From assembly GCA_036345935.2 (NCBI GenBank), contig JADWOT020000001.1, positions 15,159,053 through 15,223,052 of the forward strand: a stretch of DNA of 64,000 nucleotides. Reading direction: 5' to 3'. The translations under genes and the position numbers were made by a program. Of this stretch, positions 51,101 through 63,787 are shown piece after piece. The notes under the pieces were generated by a model. That model saw nothing but the letters and a program-made list of their open reading frames with translations, did not search any database and was not told where the DNA came from. Each line of letters starts with the position of its first letter. The stretch's first letter is position 1. The DNA is from Taenia hydatigena (taxonomy: Eukaryota; Platyhelminthes; Cestoda; Cyclophyllidea; Taeniidae).

Positions 51101-52115
51101 ATTAATTATGGGACATAAGGTTTGGTGGGCTCTTATGACCAGGAGCATTGCAGCATTCAATCGGGAAGAGGACGCTGCGTGAGGGTTAAAACAGCACGGT
51201 GAATGCAGTGGTAATTTGGGCATTAGGACAAGAACCACTTTCAGCAAAACTAGTTAAAATGACGACCTCACATGCATTGATCCTTGAGAGTTGGTATCGT
51301 TACCATGGGAACAAACACAACAACAAATAAACAAGGTAGGTCAGGAGGAATAAAAACTCACCGTTCATCATCGAACGCACGTGAATTCTTATAATACAAA
51401 TGTTTAAAGGGTGGAATTTGCTTGTGGAAGACGAAAGGTAGGACTAGGAGGAGCATGACAATCAGAGGAATGAATGTTCTTAGCAGAATTTTTAGCAGTC
51501 GATTTTCTGTGACTGAAAAAGCAAGAAAGTCTGTGAGCGTGTGAACTAGAATTTGTAAGCAAAGGTCAAGATTAGGGAAGAAAAGCTGTACAAAGTGTGC
51601 ACGTGGTTAGAGTTCATAAAACAAAGTAATGGAGACAGACGCCAATGGGTCGGTTCACTGTTGGATAGTCAAAAACTTGTGCCAAAGTTACAGTTAAGGA
51701 GGGTACCGCAAGAGTGTTATTTAGTACAGCAGTAAAGGTACACCAAGTCTGAATGCGACCAGGGAAATTTAAGAAAATGCAATTTGGATTGGATGCGTTT
51801 TGATAGACACTAAAGCTGTAAATATGTCTATTGTTGTAGAGTGCATTTAAAGGAAATATGTCTCCAAGTCCCTTCCCAACTTTATGCCTGTTCTCCCACA
51901 CATTTCCACTGCGAAACCATTGCAATGCAATCAGATCAGAGGTCACATGGTGGATTCACACCGACTTCATGCTTAAGCTGCGGCGGCTAACATTGACACT
52001 AGGACTTGCATTTCACATCCAACGTGATGTCACGCAATTTTATTTCTATTACCACCATCCACCAAAGTGCAAGTGGACATTCACTAGACGTGCTTCATGC
52101 GAAGCACAAGTGAGC
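48120..52115. other. gene-free stretch, nothing recognised
   Basis: Only short frames, and no repeat shared with other parts of the window. Confidence 0.35.
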
Positions 52116-52123
52116 ATTTCTCA

Positions 52124-52445
52124 ACTACTATAAGATTGACATTTCTACAAGCATGATTCGAAGTCAGTGCTGAAAGCAAACAGATCTGCATTTGATACAA
52201 CTCGGAGGTCTGGTCATTGCATTTGGTTGAGGCACTCAAACACACTCTTTGTGGGGAATACAAAGTAAAAGACCAGCGCTTGTGCATTCGTCCATATTTT
52301 TGTCTTGCACTGTTTCTCTTCAGATCCTGCGACATATGCAGCCAAAGCGTCCATTGCATCCCTGGCACTCGTTGCCTTCCCTATTACCGTGTGCGCCAAA
52401 CTCCCTATATGTTGCTACTCATTCCCATCACAATTACTGTCTTTG
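52124..52445 (-). pseudogene. fibronectin type III-like exon, degenerate copy 1
   Basis: On the minus strand the segment DALAAYVAGSEEKQC aligns with FAYIAGSEEKNC of the copy at 54121-54480 and AYSIGMEKRKYC of that at 55083-55445. In another phase, IPHKECV aligns with IPYKVCG and VPYEVCV. Frame changes and stops break it, and the 3' splice donor equivalent reads TTGAGAAATG instead of GTGAGAAATA. It is the most decayed of the minus-strand series. The start is approximate because homology fades upstream of about 52400. Confidence 0.5.
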
Positions 52446-53665
52446 TATTATGTTCTTGGCGTGTGCTACAACAAAACAGCACTGTTACTGGGACTGCATC
52501 TCATCTGACGAGCTTGTGATGGCAGGCGCATCAATACATTTTAGGTCATGTAAATTCCATGCTTCCACCACGAGTGCAACATCACCGAGTCAATCGCAGC
52601 CTCACATTTTCACGTGTATGTATTTGAACAGCCACCAATCTCGTTTAAATAACCTCCGCACCTACGCACAAACCTCACATGTATCCGTGTAACTGCTCGT
52701 AAAATGAGCAGGCTCAATTATTTACATCTTGTGAAGCGTTGCGTACGTAGGGATCGGCTCTCAACTGCTTGAACAATATTCCTTCACATTTTGCATGTTG
52801 GCTTTTAGGCACTACACATTCCCGTTCCATTTTCATCGAAAAACGCGTCGCTGTGTCGGGTCGAATGTAGCAGCGAATATGCAGTTCTTTCTTGCAATTT
52901 ATTCATAAAACAGGAATGCCAGAGTCGCCCGGCTGTGAGCAAAGCAAGGCTGCATTCGTCAAGCCAAATGGACTGTCAGTTTTCTGACTAGAATGAAGCG
53001 GTGAAGAAATGCAAAAAGGGAATCCTACATAATCTCTTACCCTTCGTCCATCTCCACTGATTCCATTCTAATTTATCCTCCTCTACTTAAGTTATCCCAA
53101 GTCTCAGAAGTTTGACACCCACAACTCGTAGTGCTACGTAAATTCAGATCACTACTCGACAGTGGCTGCGGATCGTCACGTGTGGTTCATCATACAACCA
53201 ATTTGATCAGTTCTTAGGCTTCAGCATTCCATCATCATGCACTCTTACTCATGAAATGCTCCGTCCTTATCTATGCACCGAAACAGTTCACTAATCCTCA
53301 ATCTCGTGGAGGCAAGGCAACATGCGATGCTCCCGAGACATGCCGAACGCCACGACTGGAGAGGGGCAGAAATGTACAAAGCATCACAGGTATCTACACC
53401 CGATAGGCGCATTTCACTGACGGCTAAGAAGGTGTCATCAGCATCGTCACAGATAGGTCAAATAAGATGTTGTAAAATATATCCATGTGGTCGTGTGACG
53501 AAAATATCCCCCAGAAATTAGGAAAATTAAAAATGGAAGAAAGGACAGAAAGGAAGAACATTTGACAATAGTAAAGAGAACGCAAATAAAATCTGGCGAG
53601 TATCATGAGGAAAAGCATGAACATTTTGATGGTAATTGTGTGAAAGGTAGTGAGACGAGGCGAAA

Positions 53666-53875
53666 TTAAAGAGCAATGATGGCAATCACAGCTACATCGC
53701 TAAACACGAGACAATGTTTGGCCACTTCAACATTGCGAATTAATTTAAGTAGAAGAAAATCTGTAGACATCCACACAGTTGGCAAGGCCGTTGAAAGTAA
53801 CCAGACCGCCACCATCGCCATCGCCACCAACAACACCAACACCAGCACCATATCTGTCCATCCCAACGACTTCAT
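53666..53875 (-). other. possible membrane-anchor exon downstream of FN3 copy 2
   Basis: A 69-codon frame (GTG/GCG-rich) encodes a strongly hydrophobic segment, MVLVLVLLVAMAMVAVWLL. It begins 246 bases downstream of the FN3-like exon at 54121-54480 on the same strand. Surface proteins with one FN3 domain and a C-terminal anchor are known in tapeworms. Against this, the segment is partly a triplet-like simple sequence, and its phase does not match the phase-1 donor of the FN3 exon unless the acceptor moved. Confidence 0.22.
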
Positions 53876-54120
53876 ATTTGTGCTCTAACACAAACACCGG
53901 CACCACTCCTTCCAATGCACCTGCTGCACAGTGCAGAAGGTGAGGTCACACAGACTTCCGTCAATTTCCAATTTCCAATTCTGCTGTACACTTGTGTGTC
54001 TTACATGGACTGAGATCGACGCCTTCTCTCAAAGTGTCGGTGCCAATGAAACGGTCAACTAACATTGCACATTCACCAGATATGCTTTTTGTACAAGATC
54101 AACGAGTCAACATTTCTTAC

Positions 54121-54480
54121 CTTCTATAAGAATATTTGTGTTTCTGAAGTCAGCATCGCTGCAAGGAATTTTACCCGTTCCATCAATAAGGCCAAACCCA
54201 AGTGCCTCGTTGCTTGCCGCGAGTGGAGCGCTTTTGCCGGACGACACAGCCATTGCGGCATCCACACCTAGGAGACAGTTTCAACCACACACTTTGTAGG
54301 GAATGTTTGGCAATACACCGTGAATGGTGCACTATGTCTCAAATTTCATATTGCAATTCTTCTCCTCCGATCCCGCGATGTATGCAAATATGAACTCCCC
54401 CCAATCAAGGTCACTTGGTCCCCTCTATGACACCGTCACTGCGGAATGACCTGCAGGAGTCACGTTGATGCTGGTTGGCG
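54121..54480 (-). pseudogene. fibronectin type III-like exon, copy 2, inactivated
   Basis: A 360-base exon equivalent of the copy at 55083-55445. It starts APTSINVTP, includes FAYIAGSEEKNC and IPYKVCG, and ends before a GTAAGA donor at 54120. At least three in-frame stops interrupt it. The acceptor has mutated: TTTTGG stands where copy 3 has TTCTAG. The intron start (AAGAAATGTTGACTCGTT) is also homologous to copy 3, so these are genomic duplicates, not reverse-transcribed copies. Confidence 0.65.
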
Positions 54481-55082
54481 CCAAAAGATATGAAGTGTTT
54501 AACAGTGAAACACTCGGTGCCGTTGTATGCACCAGACCCTAAGTGTCCTGTAAGATGTTCCCACCAGCAACACTGTACATGCAGTGTGCACTTACCTCTT
54601 ACTCTTACGAAGCGCTGCCCAAAAATTAATCAGTGCTTATTGCAGCAGAATGTAACGCAATGACAATGGCCAAAGTTGCAGAACACTACCATTCACAAAC
54701 CACGATGATAAATGTGCAGTGGTCGACATCACTTCATGTCGCCCCTCTTATGAATGTGCAACGCATACTGCATTCCTTCCTCAATCCCTTCCAAACAGTG
54801 TTTAGCTTCAATCGACTGCCTCGACCCACAAATATCTCCAGCCTATGTCCACGAGTGGAAAAGGCACGCACACCTTTAGTCCAGATGGGTTGTAAGCTAG
54901 CCTTGCGAGGAACTTAAAATGACATCGGTGCACACAGAAGACCACAGCATCCTGCGCGTTAGACCCTTTATATTCATCAGCAGTGAGCAGTAGTCTTCAG
55001 TCGATGCTACAGGGACTATAGATTATTACTGCCAAATCACAGATATGCTTCGTAAGCAGGACAACGAGTCAATATTTCTCAC

Positions 55083-55445
55083 CTCTCATCGGAATGGTTG
55101 TGTTACCGCAGGCGGCATTGCTGCAAGTGTATTTGTTTGTCGTGAAGATATTAGCGATCTCGAGGACATTACTTGACACGAGTTGAGCGCCTTCGATGGA
55201 GGAGGATACAGCTTTTACGACCGCAGTTTCTCTGCGGCAGTTCTGAACACACACTTCATAAGGAACAAGTGGTGCGAGACCGCAAATCATGCACTGATGT
55301 TCCTTGTTGAACTTGCAGTATTTGCGCTTCTCCATTCCTATGCTGTATGCAACAACCTCATTCGCTAAAATCCCGGTCACCCGTTATCTTCCAATTCGCA
55401 TCACCTCAAAAGAACGCACCGGAATAAATGTGATGTTGGTTGGAG
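55083..55445 (-). pseudogene. fibronectin type III-like exon, copy 3, best preserved, one stop
   Basis: A 363-base exon bounded by the acceptor TTTCTTCTAG (ending 55446) and the donor GTGAGA (from 55082). Both junctions are phase 1, the symmetric arrangement typical of extracellular modules. It reads APTNITFIPV, then a stop in GR-stop-RVTGI, then KYCKFNKEHQCMICGLAP, LVPYEVCVQNC, and NKYTCSNAACGNTTIP. The C-x-I-x-GL-x-P-x-x-x-Y-x-V-x-V-x-x-C signature is that of an FN3 domain with extra cysteines. In a functional relative this would be a secreted or surface adhesion-type protein. With its single stop it could also be a very recent pseudogene. Confidence 0.6.
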
Positions 55446-57044
55446 CTAGAAGAAATGCAATGAATGATATCCAAATAGCTGTAACCTGTTTAATCCAAGT
55501 AAACTACCACTCCACTATGCACCAGACCCTCAGTATGCTTAAATCCACTTCCATCACTAGCAATGTATACACCATACACCGCAACGGACTGACGCATTAC
55601 TCTCGCCTCAATATTCTGCAATCGTCTTTAAATACTCTCTGCATATTCACTCGCCCTATTAATAATTATTGTCAGTTTCTGTGCTGAAGGCGGATGCCCA
55701 CCTCGGAATAAAAGCACATATGTTAGTTCGTCCCCACCTGTTAAATTGGATCTGCGTTAGTGTTTGCATGGCTGGTTCAAATTAGTCACACCTATTCCTT
55801 TTCCATTTTAACAGGCGCTGCGTTGCCCTTTCGCAGTGCATACTGTTAGGAATAAGCGTTTGCGGCATGTGACGTACTTGCAAAAGAAGCAACGTTAGGG
55901 CCGTCCAGTTGAGAGCGACGTTAAAAGCTATAGGCAAAACCACATTTGTCATGCAAAAAGAAATGCCGATCTACTGACTTGAGTAAGGCGGTGCCGTAAA
56001 AGCAACTAAACTATTTAGCTGGAAGTGCTGAATCATTTGCGATGCATTCTTTTCCTTCCACGTATAAGCTATCCGCCTCAACTCCACTTTATTCCATTAT
56101 GTCCTTGTCCACTTAGCGCTGTCTAAATCCCAGATATCTGGCACGCTCAATTTACGAAGATGGAAAGATCCAATTTATAATGCCACTCTATACACTTACA
56201 CGACTCGACACGTGTTTCTTTGACCTACTAACCTAATTAGTGTTCAGTGTCTAGTCGACTACTTACACCGATGAAAACATTGTCTAGGACAGTTGTAGAC
56301 AGCATTTCTTACAATAGGCAGAGGCGAACGTATTCAAGGCATCGTGTGCCCTCGTTCTCTGTGAATCCATTGATTGGGAGCAGAGCAAACATTTTGACAT
56401 TTTACAAAAGCAAGTGCTGTTAGTGTTTGTAATGTAATGATTGGATTAAGGTGGCACGATCTCAGTGGACTTGTCGCACGAATGCGTCTGCAAAGTAGAA
56501 AATGATTAATGTATTCATGTGAGTGACCTTTGGTAAGTTACCCATTGGCCTAATTCAGGTGTTTATAACCAATCTTAGGCAAATATTTTGAACTAAAATG
56601 TGACGCATTGTCTCCAGCTTGCAAGGTGGAATGGGATTTATTGTGAGTGATTTTTAGCTGGATGGAGAAAGCAACAAAATGCTGTAGCCGATAATCTAAC
56701 CGGATTATTCTGCCTTGAAAATTGTATTGGCATTAAGATGCCCTATTTCCTACTGAATATATGACGATAGCGCTTCTATTAGCACGCGAAGTATGCTGAC
56801 AGGTTAGCCGACCTACTGCGTTTAGTTAAATGTCTTCCACTTGGAGGAAAACTGGAAGCCAAAAGGACATATGCTTCTGCATGATCTTACTACTTCAACG
56901 TTTTCAACACTATTTCTCCACAAAGTGCAAATATCTGAGGCGATGCTTCACGGCCCACACGACACTCGACTTAGGATTTGCTGTAGTTGAGCTTTTCAAA
57001 GCAGAAGGGGATGCCGACTTGGGTTTGCTTGCATCTATCGCTGC

Positions 57045-57301
57045 CAAAAGTAGAGCCAACGAAATTTCCGCTTACGCCTCAGTCGTTCCAGAGCCATTTT
57101 CCACCCACCCTACCAATTCTTCCACTTACTTATTGGGATGGAGGCTTCGATTATGCTAACCATCTACTAACTACATGTTGCGAGATCGCCACCTCCGATG
57201 GACACGGCTTTCGATGCCACATCAATGCGAAACCTCTTGAGCGGGGACGTACTTTTTCTTGTGCAGTGTCCAACTGCGCACAACAATGTATTTTATCTTA
57301 G
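57045..57301 (+). pseudogene. fibronectin type III-like domain fragment, plus strand
   Basis: The plus-strand frame includes YWDGGFDYANHLLTTCCEI, then GHGFRCHINAKPLERGRTFS, CAVSNC, and TAG at 57299-57301. The order W, then CxI, then L-x-x-GRT-F-x-CAV-x-x-C follows an FN3 domain like the minus-strand series, but in the opposite orientation and with other spacing. The N-terminal strand seems to lie in a different phase (VEPTKFPLTP). I see no clear splice sites. Confidence 0.35.
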
Positions 57302-59990
57302 TCTTCCCCATCATTGCGCATTATTAATAACTTGAAGTCCTCGTCTTAAAGTTGGGCTCATTTTACAGGCTGCAGGCGAGTGAATGGAACAACCAAAGGC
57401 TGCTATGTGCAATTGTATATTTAGCGAAGAGTTAGTCTTGGGTTAAATGCGCGGAAAATCGCCATCTCATATCAATTACCATTGGTTGATGGTCAAAAGC
57501 ATCTGGCTCGTTTATTTGTTAATTGATTTCCAAGGGCATTTAGGAGATATTCCATTCATAACTGCAGACAACAAATGTTTTTTATTTTCCTAAGTCCTCA
57601 TTCAATTGCTTTTATTAATTAACATCCTCCCACGAAGTTATTAATGTAACATGATTGAATGGATCACCTAGACCAGGCTGTGTGAGTTTGCATCGTGTCA
57701 CAAAGAAGGTTGTTGAAGGACTCCGTGTGCGTAGGCAGCATCCCTAATTACCAAGCTCTCCCGCGCGGTCACAGTGCACACAATGATGGTCGCATTATCT
57801 AAGGCACAGAAATCTTGCATACATTTTATTCCCCCTCTTCGTTGTGCTTCCTCCAAACAACAAATTGGAGGGCACATCAAATGATTTTATTCATCTGGGG
57901 TGTTTTGTGAGATGAGATGTATAGACGCTATTATTTGCATGAGGCATAACAGTATCCTTGATACCGCCCCTTTAACGCTATTGTGGAGAGCCGATATTGA
58001 ATAAAGGACTGGTAATGCTGCGTTCTGATGTTAAACGCTCACCTTCGTAGTCAAAAGCACTCGTTCAGCGTCAATAACAATGCAAAGAAATTAAGAAGAC
58101 TCAATACACTTGCACACAACTGCCATTTTAGCTGACATTGTAGTGGCTCTTATGCTGCACTCTGTAAAAGATTCCGTCATTTCTCCAGCTTAATCTGTTC
58201 CAACTCCACTTGCAATATTTGTCAACCACGTTAGCCTCAGTTTACACAAAATGGCCGTAGTGTTAACTAGTAGGACATTATGCACACAGGCATGTATAAA
58301 TTTACCCAAAGACTCACTACTGCCAGCACCAACGAGAGCGGTGCAACTGTAAGCTAGTGAATTTTAAATGCCGCTTGTTTCAGTGCGTTGGTGGTTGCCT
58401 TAGCCCAGATGAAAGACAAACAATTAAAACGCCCTTCGCCAGGATTGCGACTAAAGGTCACGTCTTCAGACTGCGTGGGGAGGGGGGAAAGAGGCAGGTT
58501 GATGGATCCTGGCTCATTAAACACCCAGAGACCGATGAAAAATGAAAATGTCCATTTCAACACCAGTTTGCTCCCGCATTTTTCTGCGGAAAAAGTCAGT
58601 AGGAAAAATATTACCATAACAAATGAAGAACTACCCCATACCCCATAACACCTATACGAAATTAACGTTCCATTTCGGTGAAAAGTGGGTGTGCAGTAGG
58701 TAAAGAGTCTCTTTTCCAGATATAGTGGCATAATAATCACACAAATGTCATTAATTTCTCCCGAGGACTGGGTAGGCAATTCGATTGCAGCATCTCACTT
58801 CCTTAGGAAGGGACGGAGAGCCTAAAGAAAGGTATTAATTTGGGAAAGTCAATAGACAGCATTCCAGAAAATTGTCTCAATCAGTAGCATTCATTTACCA
58901 AAGGCTGGTGGTTTTGAAACAGGCACATCCAAAAACACAAAGAAATTTGGACTAAACAAAGAAACACTACTTTAAAATACCACCAGCCAACGTGTCAATA
59001 AAAGTAGTCGTGCTGCCGTGGCAAGTTGCCCTAGCAAATAACGGGATGAAGAATTAAAGTTTCAAGGATCAAGTAAGTCATTGAAGTCAAATCGAACGCT
59101 CAAAATGAATTCGACGCACTTCTTGAACTGCCATCCTTGAAGGCAAATAAAATGCGGCAGTAGACTGAAGAAGGTAAAGTGGAAGTGGGAAAGAATGGAA
59201 GATTGGTGAATGAAGAACCGAAAGAATACTCATGACATACTGGACTTGTATTCAAAAGATTAGTTTAAAACTGCTCCTGATGAGATCCAACAGATAGGAA
59301 ATAAAGAAAGTGTTGGAAGAATGAGAAAGGGGATGATAGGACAACATCTCATTGACACTTTGCCCACCTGCTGCCAGCTGATTGCTCTCTTAAACATAAT
59401 CATCAAAGATAAGGTTTGAAGGCAGAAAGAGGCTAGGAAGCAAAGAAACAAGTAATTCAAACGAACTCCAGCATCGCAGTCAGGACCGCTGAACTGAAGG
59501 GGACTTAGAGAATCAAGAGTGAAGCAGGTCATTTTCAAAAAAGGCTAGAAAGAATTAAAAGAGCGCGAAAGTTTGGGAAAGCATCAACAATTGAAAAACC
59601 CCTAAAGCGACAATGATTGAGATGAATGGGAGGAAGTTAGACCTATTTCATAAAATGTTCAGCGTGGAAGACAAAAACTTGAGCGGATAGGGAAATTCAG
59701 CACAACAAAGGGGTAGACAAATGGGTGAGTGAACCGCTGATAATCTAGTGGTCGTGCATACCCCAATCTCACCAACAGAGAGACACCGCGACTAGGTTCC
59801 TGCGACATGGTGTTGAGATCGGAAGAATTAAACATGAGTTTGAAAATAACCTTCAAAAGAAGCAGACCTGCATCTGCTGGTGGATGACTGCCTAGATGGA
59901 TACAAAACGAGTCCCCCCATTGACTTTTCAATGAAATTCGTAAACAGATAAAAAGCAAAGTAATCAGTGCACCAAGATTCAAGTGCTTAT
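57302..59990. other. gene-free stretch downstream of spermidine synthase
   Basis: The longest frame is 141 codons (58354-58779, minus strand). It has hydrophobic and proline-rich parts but no recognisable domain and no homologue in the window. I treat it as unproven. Confidence 0.35.
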
Positions 59991-59994
59991 TGAA

Positions 59995-62900
59995 CTACAG
60001 TTGTTCCCTCGAGTGGATATCTAGTAATAGCAGGAAGAAACTCACATCCTCATAGCACTTTGGCAATGCAAATGCAGCTTTATGCACTGCCTTGGTGTAG
60101 AATTTGCAGTCTGCCGGCGGCTCGCGAGACGCTTCGCTAAGATTGATGTTCTGCATCCACAAATCACCGATAAATTTGCACCCAAACGTGTTCACTCTCA
60201 AGTCAGACAACAGGCAATAGCGTGCTAGCCACTTACCTCATTTTTGCATGCGATAACATTGCCAGAGTGGCCAGAAGTGAAGGCTGGAACGATGTTGTAG
60301 GCATAAGCCACATTCGGGAATACATCCCTGCAGAAGCCTACCATTGTCTGAATAATGGGCAGATCCAGAAACAGACATTCACCTGTGTGAAGCAAGTACG
60401 AGTCACATGTAGCAAGTCATGATGTGGAATTAAGAGGTCTAGCTACAATTTCGAAACAACCAACAGGGATTTCAACGTTTTTGACACCAAAGTATTGATC
60501 GGACATGAATGCAAAAGCCCCAGTTCGCCTTCTGGATGTCTGTGTGAGAGAGACTCTCCGGTAGAGAGATTCAGAGGATCAAAGAAATGATGAAAAACAA
60601 AACCGAATGGGACTTAAAATAAGCCTTGAAGTGATACATAAAATTCGTACATGCGGAATCCCCAAAGCCATCGAACCAATGCCTCAGCAACTTGAGTTGG
60701 CATTGCAATTAGCTTGGATCTATTTAAAGATAACACAACAGCGCAGGCTGACCTTTGAATTTACGTACGAGTTCCTTTGTTTGCCAGATGCAGCCCCTTG
60801 CTTTATTCGTACGCAAAAGTGCCCTACCATCTAACAAATACCCCACGACCATCCTTCAAACAGAACAATTTACCACTGCCTATCCTGGTACCAAGCATGA
60901 GCTAAAGCCGCATATTTGCATATTCTCGCCTCCATGAACAATTATGCCGTGTTCAGCGGCATTGCAGAAGAATTCCTCCATTGTGCAACATCAAGACAGG
61001 CCTCTATGTTTAGATGTTCCATCAGCGTAATATGTTGGGCCTAAAATCTTCCGTAGATACGGGTAGACATTCGTGGGTTTGGATTTTACGTTAGGTTTGA
61101 GAGGAAACTTGACCCCGCATCATTATCGCTCGTTATATTAACTAGCGATGTCTAGACTGCTGCAGTGAACACATTGCTCGAAAAGAAAACAGGTCCGTAG
61201 GCGAATCTTAGGCAAATGGATTATCGGGGAGGAAAATACACCTAACTCCCTCAAATCGTTGACAAAATACGTGAATATAAGCAATTTTAGCCTCATTTTC
61301 AAGCACTCAAAGAAATCTTAGCTGCATTTCTCCAAATTTAGGAGGGACTATGAAGAAGCGGGATGCATGCTTCATTTCATGCCATTTAAATGACCAGCAA
61401 CCGCGTATGGTCGAATAGAAAGCTCCAGCTGTAGATCAATCAAAGTGAATGCCTTTGGTCACCCACTGAAAACAAAAGACGCCCCTGTCTACTCTTTTCG
61501 TGTCAAATCAGAAAATCTGTTTTGAATTGTAAAAAACCAGCAATCGATTCCAAACTAGTCCAGTTCAAAACCAAAAACAATTTTAAACTGACGACGGAGA
61601 AAGATCTATGTATTTCCATTTCCCAACATGATAAGTGGAGGCGGTCACAAACTCACCCTGATTACAAATGATTCCGTCATCCGTAAGCGCTTGACTCAGC
61701 AGTTGGAAGTATTCCTTGTTAAAGAGTGGAGTGGAAGGACCTGTTAGAAAACAAGAGGGGGTGGTAATTTTGCCTGATAACACAGTCTGCACCAGGATCT
61801 CTGAGTCCAGTTGATCAACTTAAACGTTTTGTGGTAACGCCTATTTTCGTTGTGTTTTCTCCAGTCCAAGGTGTTTCACTTCACCAGTAATCAAGTGAAT
61901 CATGGGACTGTGACGTGTGAGATCGCTTGACAGACTTTGTGCGATAACATGTCACACCAACAACCAGCCTACTTCGCTTTATCTCCTCGCCCAGTTTACC
62001 GCCAACATTTCCAATCTCCCGGCCTTTCTAGGTCATTGTGGAGAAGTGCTATTTATACACTTCTGTTGCATAAATTCACAACACTGGTTGACAAATACAA
62101 CTTCCTCCTAGTTTCTAAACACCGTGGCAGTTGGATCACTACACGAATTCTAAGGTAAACACTTACCTTCGAAGGATACAAAGCTTGTATTTGAGAAGGA
62201 AGAAAAGATAGTTGAGATTTCGAAAAACCTTCTACATTAGACTCCATGAATAAAAATGAAGCGAAGAGTGGAGGGGAGTCACAGTACCAAGACCACATCG
62301 CACTAACGCTCTACTCGGTAAAAACAGATGGGAAAATTGTATTTAAGAGACATGCACAATCCAGGACCCGTTGCTACCACTGTTTTGGCACATTTGTGGT
62401 CCCATCGCCCAAAGTGTGAACGTGAATTGATATAACTCCCAGTGCCTGAGGGCCGTGGTAATGCCTAGTGAAACGACTCAGGAGTCAATGCTGGTTGCCG
62501 CACGGCGACCACGCAACCTTGACAATGGGGTCATGTCCAGGGCTAGTGGTCTTCAGACTGCAGAGCAAGCGCATATCAAGCTATAATCAGACACCCTTAG
62601 CGTTTTAAGAACACAAACTGTGCGGAGCATTGAGTGTCAAAGCTTGAACTAAAGCTTACCATCATTTTCACATACAGCAAAAAATGACAAATCCGCTATG
62701 CGATACAGGGGCAGATTGAAATGCGGCAATTCCGAAACTGCAGACCTCCCATTCCATATCGAGTTTAAAGTTTTATGATGCCAGAATTATACCGGTATTA
62801 CCTCTTCATTATGCGGAGCAAGTGGTTTCAATGCTTATGTCTACCAAATCCACGAAAAAAATCAGGTTGGCGTGAGTAATGCCTCATTGACACTGCAGTG

Positions 62901-63787
62901 AATCGTACGGCAGCGGTTTAGGAGACATTACACAGGCGTCAAAGTAACAAAATATGGGTTCTATATTAAATTGTTGAATGTGAAGCGAAAAGCATTGATA
63001 ACTGTCATGCGAATGTACTCCTGAAGTAGTACCATCGAATGAATGCCGAAAAACTACTATCTTTATAATCTGGTGAGAGATATGACTTTGAGGTTAGTAG
63101 AAGCCTCATCAAAAGCAGTCAAATCAATTAGTAGGTGGGCACAAAGGTTAAAAGAAGCTCTAGCACCGTTAACGCATGGTTACAATTAACTGAAGACAAC
63201 TGCCTACCACCGAGATCGGTGGAGTCTGTGATTATGACATCATACTTCTCCCCCTTGGTCGCGTGCTCCTTCAGAAAGGCGAAGCCATCAGCGACATGAA
63301 TGGAGACCTTGGGGTGGTCTAGGCCCGACGCAGTAAAGGGAAGATACTTGCGAGACAGGTCGAGCACCATGCTATCGATCTCTACGAGGTCGACGTGTTG
63401 CACACACTGATGCCGAACGACCTCCCTTGCGACACCACCGTCACCGCCACCGATGATCAGAACGCGGCGCGGGTTAGGATGCACGCTCAGAGGAATGTGG
63501 GCAATCATCTCCTGATAGGAAGCCTCATCCCTTTCGGTCAGCTGGGTGCATCCATCAAGTACCAGGACGCGTCCGTATGTCGTACTGAAAATAAAGTTGT
63601 GATAACTAGTCCCACTTATTGAAACTGAACAACAATAAGTCGAATGGGAAATGAACCTGTCGAAGATGAGAACATCCTGAAACTCGGATTTGCCCTTGAA
63701 TAAGACCTCATTGACCTCAAGGCTGAAGGCCTGACCGGGAGAATCAGAGAACATTTCAGAAAACCACCCTCTCAATGTGGAATTCAT
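59995..63787 (-). CDS. SRM: spermidine synthase, five exons
   Basis: It transfers an aminopropyl group from decarboxylated S-adenosylmethionine to putrescine, in the cytosol. Exons: 63657-63787, 63208-63584, 61657-61740, 60237-60382, 59995-60150. All introns are GT-AG (72, 1467, 1274 and 86 bases) and keep the frame. The product is about 297 residues; the human enzyme has 302. Visible motifs: GWFSEMFSDSPGQAFSLEV near the start, TTYGRVLVLDG, TERDEASYQEM (60-70), nucleotide-binding GGGDGG (89-94), acidic E112 in LVEID, and the catalytic aspartate D164 in DVIITDSTD. Later exons give PLFNKEYFQLLSQAL, DDGIICNQGE, VAYAYNIVP and the C-terminal KAAFALPKCYEDV. The last exon either reads to TAG at 59995 or is spliced at the GTGAGT at 60045-60040 to an exon I did not find. 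All key residues are intact, so it is probably functional. Confidence 0.95.

Noticed and set aside
58354..58779. 141-codon minus-strand frame
   Set aside because: It is the longest unassigned frame, but has no domain, no splice context and no related copy. A frame of this size can occur by chance over six frames of 64 kb.
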